Part shown: positions 5,948 through 12,325 of the stretch, in pieces
Layout of the letters: each line of letters starts with the position of its first letter
Position numbering within the stretch: the first letter of the stretch is position 1
NCBI GenBank assembly: GCA_020844525.1
Contig: JAJGAH010000025.1
Coordinates: 1 to 12,325 of the forward strand
Source: Eubacterium sp.
GTDB taxonomy: Bacteria; Bacillota; Clostridia; Lachnospirales; Lachnospiraceae
DNA length: 12,325 bases
Reading direction: 5' to 3'
The notes under the pieces: generated by a model
Databases searched by the model: none
The model's input: only the letters and a program-made list of their open reading frames with translations
What the model was told of the DNA's origin: nothing
Program-made: the position numbers and the translations under genes

Positions 5948-8883
5948 CGGGTCTTCCCCTGATTGGGTGTTTTCTGGAGAATGCACCGGATGAAGTACAG
6001 GAGATTCGCGGAAAGGAAAAGGTTCCCGCTGTGCTCTGGATGGAATTCAGCGATATGCGGGAATACTATGCGCTGTATGGATTTGAGACCGGAGATGCTC
6101 TTGTCTGCGGCATGGCGTCCCTGCTGCGGGTCATGTTTGGCGAGGAGCACGCAGCATGCTTTAACCGGCAGAGCTTTGCGGTCTGCACACAGACCGACGG
6201 ACTGGAGGAGAAGATCAGGCGTATCTTTGATCAGGTGGGCAGGCTGAATCGGGGAAATGCCCGTCCGCTTGCCGTGGGAATCTGTGTAATGGATCAGGAT
6301 GATCTCACGCTTGCAACAGCAGTTGACCGCGCAAAGCTGGCCTGTGAATCCCTGAATAATCCGCCCCACTCCTCGATTGCTTTTTTCAACCAGGAGATGC
6401 AGGCAGCGGCAGCATTGGAGAAGTACGTGCTGCAGAACTGGGAGAAGGCGATTGCATCAGGATGGATTCAGGTGTATTATCAGCCGGTCGTACGCACCAT
6501 CACGGGCATGCTGTGTGGCGCGGAGGCGCTGTGCCGCTGGATTGACCCCGTGCGCGGCATGATTCCGCCCTGTGATTTTATCCCGGCGCTGGAGAAGCAT
6601 GGGCTTATCAGCAGACTGGATCTTTACATGATTGAAAAGGTCTGCCGGGATTGCAGACAGATCTTAAATGATGGCAGGGAGATCGTACCGGTTTCCGTCA
6701 ATCTCTCAAGAAAGGATTTCCGGCAGCCGGACCTGGTCACGCAGATCGAAGCGCTGGCACAGAAGTACCAGGTGCCAAGGGAGCTTCTGAATATAGAGAT
6801 TACAGAAAGTGCCTTCGTCAGACATCCGGAGAGACTGAACCGGTTTATCGGTCTTTTTCATGAGCTTGGATTCAAGGTATGGATGGATGATTTTGGCACA
6901 GCCTACTCATCGCTGGGTGCCTTAAAGGATCTTTCCTTTGATGAACTGAAGATCGATATGAGCTTTCTGGCGACTTCGACGGACAAGGCCAGAACCATCA
7001 TCACGTCTGTGGTACGTATGGCAAAGGAGATCGGGATCCAGACGCTGGCTGAAGGCGTTGAGACGGAGGAGCAATATAAGTTTCTCGGACGGATCGGGTG
7101 CGAGAAGGTGCAGGGCTACTATTTTGGAAGACCGATGGACAGGCATGCCTTCTGGCTGCACTGCCAGAGCAGAGGCATGCGGGAGGAGGGGCTTCGCTGG
7201 AAAAATTATTACGATGCCATGAGCTGCATTGACTTTCAGACGGACCAGCCGCTTTGCCTGGTTGAGGATGACGGAACCACAATGCGTCAGTACTTTGTCA
7301 ATGAAGCGTTTCTGACAGTCCTGCATCGTGACGGCTTCGACGGGATTGAGACCTGGATTGACGAGGTGAATGCAGAAAACGAGCCGATGCATGCTTTTTA
7401 CAGGCAGTTTGCCAATGAGCAGCTGCGCAAGCTTGCGGGGACACAGACGATTACATATCCGTCCGGCGATCATTTCATGGAATTGACCGGAAGTCCCGTT
7501 GCACAGCATGAGCAGAACTATGTCTACGCGCTGAATATCCGTTATATTCAGCTCGATGAAATTTCTGCTGATCAGAAGAAGGCTTCCTATATTCAGGATC
7601 TCTATTATTTCTGCAGCGATATTGCGGTCGCTGATCTTACAGAGAATACGCTCTATGGTCTGAAATCATCAAGCTCAGCGCAGCCGATCGGAACTGGTGG
7701 CAAGGTGGTGGACCTCAGAGAGGCAGATCAGACATATACGGAACAGTATGTATATGCACCTGATCAGAAACGGTTTCGCACGTATATCGAACCGGGTACA
7801 CTGCGAAAGAGGATTATGCTGAATAATGGACAGGCACTGACTATCTTCTACAGATCCAGAACCGTCTGCGGGACGTATCAGTGGATGCTTGGTGAACTGA
7901 TGCCTGTCCCAAAGACCGATTTTAACAGGTATCTTGTGATCACCCTGCCTGTCTATATAGATCAGGATCTGCTCAATATGCTTCTTGACGAGGAACGGGC
8001 ACGCAGAGACGATTCCCCGGACAGTCCGTTACAGGCAGAGGATATTGTTTCTGATTCTGTTTTGTGGAAAAATCTGGCGGCATATGCAGAGAGCATGTAT
8101 TTCTGGAAGGACCGGGAACGGCGCTTCCTTGGTGCAAGTCAGAGCTTTCTGGACTTTTATGGATTTCATTCTGTAGAGGACATTCGCTGCAGGACGGATG
8201 AGGACATGCACTGGCATGTCGAACCGGAAGCCTTCCGGGAAGACGAATTGAGGGTGCTGCAGGAGGGAAGAAGTGTACATGCTGCACTGGGTAAATGCAT
8301 CGTGCGGGGAAAGGAACGCAGTATTCTGGCCAGCAAGATTCCAATCTACCGGGATGGAAAAATTATCGGTCTTATGGGTAAATTCGTCCCCGTGGAGGAT
8401 CTGGTGCATCTGCAGGGGCGGGCTTATCGGACCATATCTATTGATCCGGTCACGGACCTGCTCAATATGAGCGGCTTTCTGGAAAGCTTCAGCGATTATC
8501 TGGAGGAGCTGTGGACACATCATACACAGTTTTCGCAGATGCTTGTAAATATTCCGGAATATCCGTCCTTCCGGTCAAACTATGGAGAGAAGGCCGGCCA
8601 TATGCTGCTCCGCCGTATCGGTGTCATTCTGAAGGATATTTTTGGAAAGAACGGCTCGATCGGAAGACTGACAGGAAGCCATTTCATCATACTGACGCAG
8701 GAGGTGAATCCGGACATACTTGCACGCGAAAGAGACAGGGTACGGGAAGCCATTGCAAAGTGCCGCCGGGTGGATCAATGGACCTGTGCGATAAGCGCCG
8801 AGATACAGATACGTGTGGTGAATGAGGACAATGCCAGCCTGGAGAACTTCATGGATTTCGTGAACCACATGTGGGGCAGATGA
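5908..8883 (+). CDS. Multidomain cyclic-di-GMP phosphodiesterase (GGDEF-EAL-PAS-GGDEF)
   Basis: This soluble protein of up to 991 residues should hydrolyse c-di-GMP to pGpG. A degenerate GGDEF domain begins at once (DNLTGLP, residues 11-17); its signature position reads NRQSF (86-90), so it cannot be a normal cyclase and may bind GTP or regulate. The EAL domain spans about 180-420 and keeps its catalytic set: E206 (EAL), N265, E297, D327-D328 (DDFGTAYSS), K348, E382 and Q402. Then come two poorly conserved regions that look PAS-like (about 437-545 and 570-700), a clearer PAS domain (about 720-835, with MYFWKDRERRFLGAS) and a second degenerate GGDEF domain (about 845-990) with TGSHF at 922-926. 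No membrane segment is seen. The annotated start is GTG 5908 with only a weak GAGAAG ahead; TGA at 5896-5898 blocks extension in frame, so the start is uncertain. Confidence 0.9.
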   Translation: MEQEFGRHQFDNLTGLPLIGCFLENAPDEVQEIRGKEKVPAVLWMEFSDMREYYALYGFETGDALVCGMASLLRVMFGEEHAACFNRQSFAVCTQTDGLEEKIRRIFDQVGRLNRGNARPLAVGICVMDQDDLTLATAVDRAKLACESLNNPPHSSIAFFNQEMQAAAALEKYVLQNWEKAIASGWIQVYYQPVVRTITGMLCGAEALCRWIDPVRGMIPPCDFIPALEKHGLISRLDLYMIEKVCRDCRQILNDGREIVPVSVNLSRKDFRQPDLVTQIEALAQKYQVPRELLNIEITESAFVRHPERLNRFIGLFHELGFKVWMDDFGTAYSSLGALKDLSFDELKIDMSFLATSTDKARTIITSVVRMAKEIGIQTLAEGVETEEQYKFLGRIGCEKVQGYYFGRPMDRHAFWLHCQSRGMREEGLRWKNYYDAMSCIDFQTDQPLCLVEDDGTTMRQYFVNEAFLTVLHRDGFDGIETWIDEVNAENEPMHAFYRQFANEQLRKLAGTQTITYPSGDHFMELTGSPVAQHEQNYVYALNIRYIQLDEISADQKKASYIQDLYYFCSDIAVADLTENTLYGLKSSSSAQPIGTGGKVVDLREADQTYTEQYVYAPDQKRFRTYIEPGTLRKRIMLNNGQALTIFYRSRTVCGTYQWMLGELMPVPKTDFNRYLVITLPVYIDQDLLNMLLDEERARRDDSPDSPLQAEDIVSDSVLWKNLAAYAESMYFWKDRERRFLGASQSFLDFYGFHSVEDIRCRTDEDMHWHVEPEAFREDELRVLQEGRSVHAALGKCIVRGKERSILASKIPIYRDGKIIGLMGKFVPVEDLVHLQGRAYRTISIDPVTDLLNMSGFLESFSDYLEELWTHHTQFSQMLVNIPEYPSFRSNYGEKAGHMLLRRIGVILKDIFGKNGSIGRLTGSHFIILTQEVNPDILARERDRVREAIAKCRRVDQWTCAISAEIQIRVVNEDNASLENFMDFVNHMWGR

Positions 8884-8970
8884 TCACATACATGACAGGT
8901 CATCCTGTGCAGGGCAGGCCATCACATGCAGAGCAGGTAATCTTATGCAGTACAGATAATTGCAGACATC
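8876..8970. repeat. Degenerate 19-bp tandem repeats, four to five units
   Basis: Contiguous 19-base units run from the last codons of the phosphodiesterase gene into the space before the synthetase gene: GCAGATGATCACATACATG (8876-8894), ACAGGTCATCCTGTGCAGG (8895-8913), GCAGGCCATCACATGCAGA (8914-8932), GCAGGTAATCTTATGCAGT (8933-8951), and a poorer fifth (8952-8970). The shared pattern is roughly rCAGrtnATCnnaTgCAg. The first unit contains the TGA stop of the phosphodiesterase. There is no spacer of the CRISPR kind. Confidence 0.65.
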
Positions 8971-8984
8971 ATAGAACCCGGATT

Positions 8985-9974
8985 TCAGTCCACCTCGTCA
9001 TTCTGGAATCTGGACAGGTGCTCATACGGGAGGATCAGCCGTCCATGATAGAGCCCGCAGCCATCGTTGACGCGATAATTGTCTATGGCAGCAAACATGT
9101 TGACATCGACCTTTGAGAGGTCGAGGTTCTGCAGGTTCAGGATCCGCTCATAAGCTTCATCAAAGTAAGAACATTCACCCGTCGGAATTTCCATCCGGCG
9201 GGTGCGTTCTTTCTCCTGCCTCTTTTCGTAGCTGTCATGATTTGCCTTCCCGATCTCGGCAAAATCATCCATTTCCTTTGTGCGGAGTTGTATTTCCGTA
9301 TAGCTTCTTGCCATATTGTCGAAGAGCGTCAGATGCAGCGAACGATATCCGCCCTCCTTTGGTTTGGCGACATAGTCCTTGTAATAGGGACGCACGTTCT
9401 CAGCCAGCAGCGGCGAGACATTCGGCATCGGCTTGTGGGCGAGCTGCGCGGTAAAACCCCGCTCCTCCAGAAATTCCGGAAGCAGGTTCGCAATCTCATA
9501 CAGTGTTTTTTCTTCCAGTGCAGCCCGGTCTGTACCCGGCTCCAGATGACAGGTGGGCAGGGACAGGACGATGCGGTATGCAATCAGGTCCTTGAAGCGG
9601 TTGATTTCGTCCCGTACCTCGGCGACGGGAGGATATGTGCTGTGCTTTGCGTGATACGAATAGATGTACCCGACAATATACCCGTTGAATTTTTCCTCTG
9701 CGCGGATCAGGGATTTGATGCGCCCGCGGAAGGTGAAGGAATAGTTGCCGTAGTTTTCAGCCATGTATTTGTAGAACTCACGGATACGCTGAGACTGTGA
9801 TGTCAGGAAATTGTTGTGCTCCAGAAGCTCCTCCATCTGCAGCAGGAAATTCGCGTGGGTACGGTCCATCGGATTGTGAGTGCGGCTGGCATTTTCCAGC
9901 AGGTCTCTGGAATATTTACGGATAATATGCAGGACGGTATCTCCGGAATACAGATAATCGGTTAATTGAATCAT
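8985..9974 (-). CDS. RelA/SpoT-type alarmone synthetase, synthetase domain only
   Basis: This 329-residue protein should transfer pyrophosphate from ATP to GDP or GTP, making (p)ppGpp, or to a related acceptor. The family motifs are in order: FRGRIKSLIRAEEKF (82-96) with R85 and K87; KDLIAYRIVL (128-137) with D129 and R134; YVAKPKEGGYRSLHLTLF (201-218), the acceptor-binding loop with Y210 and H214; and YTEIQLRTKEMDDFAEIGKANHDSY (225-249) with catalytic E227 and H246. The first 80 residues show no HD hydrolase motif and the C-terminus shows no TGS or ACT domain, so it is a stand-alone synthetase, larger than the usual 200-260-residue small ones. GGAGG (minus strand of 9981-9985) lies six bases before the ATG. 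It is convergent with the phosphodiesterase and divergent from the helicase. Whether it is a housekeeping enzyme or a toxin-type synthetase cannot be told; no antitoxin gene lies beside it in the window. Confidence 0.9.
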   Translation of the reverse strand: MIQLTDYLYSGDTVLHIIRKYSRDLLENASRTHNPMDRTHANFLLQMEELLEHNNFLTSQSQRIREFYKYMAENYGNYSFTFRGRIKSLIRAEEKFNGYIVGYIYSYHAKHSTYPPVAEVRDEINRFKDLIAYRIVLSLPTCHLEPGTDRAALEEKTLYEIANLLPEFLEERGFTAQLAHKPMPNVSPLLAENVRPYYKDYVAKPKEGGYRSLHLTLFDNMARSYTEIQLRTKEMDDFAEIGKANHDSYEKRQEKERTRRMEIPTGECSYFDEAYERILNLQNLDLSKVDVNMFAAIDNYRVNDGCGLYHGRLILPYEHLSRFQNDEVD

Positions 9975-10019
9975 GGTCTTCCTCCATGTTATGATGAGCC
10001 TGTATATGAGAATATGATC

Positions 10020-10048
10020 AGTATATTCTGTTTAAAAAGATCATGCAA
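10020..10048 (-). promoter_or_regulatory. Promoter of the alarmone synthetase gene
   Basis: On the minus strand TTGCAT (10043-10048) and TATACT (10020-10025) are exactly 17 bases apart. Transcription would start near 10013, about 40 bases before the start codon. The -35 word is the same as in the MATE promoter. It overlaps the helicase promoter on the other strand, so the two may compete for polymerase. Confidence 0.6.
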
Positions 10049-10059
10049 GATGATAGAAT
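10031..10059 (+). promoter_or_regulatory. Promoter of the helicase gene
   Basis: TTTAAA (10031-10036) and TAGAAT (10054-10059) are 17 bases apart, and TGA at 10051-10053 makes the -10 extended. The leader would be only about 25 bases. The element interleaves with the synthetase promoter on the minus strand. Confidence 0.55.
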
Positions 10060-10089
10060 AGACGGACAAAATAAGAGAGGAAAAGAATC

Positions 10090-12325
10090 ATGAATCGCAA
10101 CGAGCTGGAAAAAATGATTGCATATCTGAAGCAGAATTCCAAAAAAAATGCTTCCATACTTAAGGATCTGCAAACACATGGAGACTGGTTCATCAGACAG
10201 CAGTCGGTGCAAAGGATTTATGATAAGAAAAACGGCACAAAATCGGACTTTGATATACAACAGGTTTTAACGACAAGGCAGGATAAATCCGGGATGAAGC
10301 TGCATAGTGTGATGGATGCAGATTCAGGTCAGATCGCCGCAATTGAAATGGCAAAGGCTGGAAAAAGCTTTGTTCTGGAGGGCCCTCCGGGGACCGGGAA
10401 AAGTCAGACGATTGCCAATATGATTGCAGAATTTTTTGCGGATGGTAAGAAAGTGCTTTTTGTCTCCGAAAAGGAGGCGGGCATGCATATCGTGCTTCAC
10501 AAGCTTGATATGGTGGGATTGGGTGACTATTGTCTTCAGATGCATTCTCAGGATACAGATGAAAAAAAGATTCTGGGCGATATTTATCATACATTGCATT
10601 TGCCGGTATTTCCTCCTGTTTTGGATAAGGCGGATGGCAGAGAGCGATGGGAAGAAGCCGCACATACATTGGATGAATATCAGAAGCAGGTCCATCAGGT
10701 GGATGTACGCTGTGGACGCTCACTCTGGCAGCTCTATGAAGAGTATTCCGGAATGAAAGGGATTCCTGATGTAAACTATTACTCGGCGCATCTCAACATA
10801 CCGGAAAGCGCAGAAGAAGATAGTACGGCAACGCTGCTTGAAGAATATGCAGATCTTGTGCCGGATGTGTCTTATGATTATCATCTTTGTCCGTGGTATG
10901 GCTTTATTGGCTCTGATACTTCTGCTGAAAGTATGCATCAGATTGTGAAAACACTAAAGCATTTTATTCAGAGACTCGAGGAAATGATCCGGCTCAGCAG
11001 CGAAATTCCCAATCTGCTTGGGATATCGATTTCCAGCTGCGCCGACATGTATCAGAGCAGGGCAGTCATTGATTTTATGGCAGAGGATGATCTGATCACC
11101 GCAGAATTCTTTGATGACAAAAAATTGCATGAACTGACCGATGCTCTGACACTGATGGAAAAGCTTTCAGAAGAACAGAAAGAGATGGAGGCAAAGCTTT
11201 TTCTCTCTTATCGCGCAGAAGTGATTGCGCTTGACGGGCAGGAGCTCCTGCAGGAATTACAGCAATATGGCGGGCATCTCACAAAAAATCTGAATAAGGA
11301 ATACAGGAATCTGATCAGCAGGCTTCGTTCTTATCGCCTGGATGGCAGAAAACCTGGTTATACAGAAGCATCGGGCGATCTTCAGCTGCTGGCGGATTAT
11401 CAGCGCAGTCGTGAAAAAGCAGACGTGACTGGAAAGGTTCTTGATGGACATACAGGGGTACTGTATCAGGGGATTTCATCAGATTGGGAGAAAATAAAAC
11501 GTGAGCTGGAGAAATTCCAGGAGCTTAGGAATACCGGTGCTGATTTTGGACGCTTTCTGAAGCTGGAAGGTGCGAGGTTTGAAGGGCTCAGACGCATTTG
11601 CAAAATCTGGTCCGCTGGTATGAAGGAAATGGACAGGAAATGGCCGGATCAGGGTGATACGCTTCAGGATCTTTTTGATCCGGAGATCGTTTCATTTCAG
11701 GAAATGAATATGAAAAAACTTCTGTCTAAGCTGAAAAACTGCCTGGCTCAGACCGATATGCTTGACAGCTGGATTCGGATGCATGACGTACTGAATCAAT
11801 TGAAGAGTCATGGTGATCTGGGATTCCTCAATGCAATGATTGATCAGGGAATTTCCGAAAAACAGTTTGTGCCATGTTATCGGAAAAACTGCCTGAGAGG
11901 CTGGATTGATTATCTGCGTCACACACTGCCAGAGGTCGCTGCCTTTACACGTGAAGGCCATGATCGGATGGTAAAGACGTTCCGCATTGAGGAACGCGTT
12001 CAGTTTGACAGAAATCGCAGGCAAATCAGTGCTTTTTTGTCATCCCGGCGCCCATCTGTGGAGGCAAGTGAGGCTGGAAGCAGGGTCAGTGGATTTATGC
12101 TGGAGGAGAGAAGCGGCCGGCCTCTGCAGGAGGTGTTGGCATTATACAGTGATCTGGTGACGGATTGTAAGCCGTGTTTTATGGTATCTCCACAGAGTGC
12201 TTCGTGTTTTCTCAGACCGGAAGATGTTCATTTTGATGTTGTGATTTTTGACGAGGCGTCGCAGATCACTGTAGAGGAAGGTCTTCCCTGTATTGGTCGT
12301 GCAGATCAGGTTATTGTGGCTGGAG
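10090..12325 (+). CDS. Large superfamily 1 (UPF1-like) helicase, 3' end beyond the window
   Basis: The frame is open from ATG 10090 to the right edge, giving the first 745 residues. GAGAGG (10075-10080) is the ribosome site and TAA at 10072-10074 bars an earlier start. DADSGQIAAIEMA (76-88) is followed by Walker A, GPPGTGKS (98-105), then motif Ia VLFVSEK (122-128) and GLGDYCLQMHS. A long mostly helical stretch of about 600 residues separates these from Walker B, VIFDEASQ (718-725), preceded by CFMVSPQSASCFL. This arrangement matches the large DUF4011/MTES_1575-type helicases, which often end in a Vsr-like nuclease domain; that end is not visible. Family members usually have several hundred residues before Walker A, but here there are 97, so the DUF4011 part seems absent. 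The role is probably in DNA or RNA handling, possibly defence. Confidence 0.85.
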   Translation, partial: MNRNELEKMIAYLKQNSKKNASILKDLQTHGDWFIRQQSVQRIYDKKNGTKSDFDIQQVLTTRQDKSGMKLHSVMDADSGQIAAIEMAKAGKSFVLEGPPGTGKSQTIANMIAEFFADGKKVLFVSEKEAGMHIVLHKLDMVGLGDYCLQMHSQDTDEKKILGDIYHTLHLPVFPPVLDKADGRERWEEAAHTLDEYQKQVHQVDVRCGRSLWQLYEEYSGMKGIPDVNYYSAHLNIPESAEEDSTATLLEEYADLVPDVSYDYHLCPWYGFIGSDTSAESMHQIVKTLKHFIQRLEEMIRLSSEIPNLLGISISSCADMYQSRAVIDFMAEDDLITAEFFDDKKLHELTDALTLMEKLSEEQKEMEAKLFLSYRAEVIALDGQELLQELQQYGGHLTKNLNKEYRNLISRLRSYRLDGRKPGYTEASGDLQLLADYQRSREKADVTGKVLDGHTGVLYQGISSDWEKIKRELEKFQELRNTGADFGRFLKLEGARFEGLRRICKIWSAGMKEMDRKWPDQGDTLQDLFDPEIVSFQEMNMKKLLSKLKNCLAQTDMLDSWIRMHDVLNQLKSHGDLGFLNAMIDQGISEKQFVPCYRKNCLRGWIDYLRHTLPEVAAFTREGHDRMVKTFRIEERVQFDRNRRQISAFLSSRRPSVEASEAGSRVSGFMLEERSGRPLQEVLALYSDLVTDCKPCFMVSPQSASCFLRPEDVHFDVVIFDEASQITVEEGLPCIGRADQVIVAG

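Noticed and set aside
6922..7509. 195-codon frame on the minus strand within the phosphodiesterase gene
   Set aside because: It is antisense to a clear EAL domain with intact motifs and is a by-product of codon use there.
8876..8970. CRISPR array
   Set aside because: Units are 19 bases, degenerate and without spacers, and there are no cas genes.
9237..9800. 187-codon frame on the plus strand across the synthetase gene
   Set aside because: It is antisense to the conserved RelA/SpoT motifs and has no family resemblance of its own.

Overview
The window reads as chromosomal DNA of a low-to-mid-GC Firmicute, most likely a gut-type clostridium such as a Lachnospiraceae member. The basis is strong AGGAGG-type ribosome sites, TATAAT and TGnTATAAT promoters, a Gram-positive-style lipoprotein signal, and cyclic-di-GMP proteins of clostridial style. 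No rRNA or other marker is present, so the family-level placement is an inference.

Layout: (1) 1-177, the end of a regulator or effector-binding protein with a GyrI-like domain. (2) 178-502, a non-coding leader with a near-consensus promoter, a strong intrinsic-terminator hairpin with eight T's, and repeated GCATAAAT words. (3) 503-1861, a MATE efflux pump. (4) 1974-4756, a two-gene operon in which a membrane diguanylate cyclase overlaps a lipoprotein sugar-type solute-binding protein by 11 bases. (5) 4873-5358 on the minus strand, a GNAT acetyltransferase. (6) 5359-5863, a long divergent intergenic region with promoters, a hairpin and a perfect 16-bp tandem duplication. (7) 5908-8883, a large soluble cyclic-di-GMP phosphodiesterase: dead GGDEF, intact EAL, PAS-like regions, second dead GGDEF. 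(8) 8985-9974 on the minus strand, a RelA/SpoT-type alarmone synthetase without a hydrolase domain. (9) 10090 to the right edge, the first 745 residues of a large superfamily 1 helicase, divergent from the synthetase.

How the genes may work together: the middle of the window is rich in nucleotide second-messenger enzymes. The diguanylate cyclase would make c-di-GMP in response to an extracellular signal, perhaps delivered by the solute-binding lipoprotein encoded with it. The EAL protein would degrade c-di-GMP. The synthetase would make (p)ppGpp or a related alarmone. The GyrI-like protein followed by a MATE pump resembles a drug-sensing regulator and exporter pair.

The points most worth a second look are the terminator and possible short RNA in the pump leader, the cyclase and binding-protein pair, the out-of-frame start of the phosphodiesterase, the short degenerate tandem repeats beside three genes, and the synthetase/helicase divergent pair, whose helicase lacks the long N-terminal region usual in its family. 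I found no rRNA, tRNA, CRISPR array, transposase or phage gene. No computation or database search was possible; all calls are from reading the sequence.
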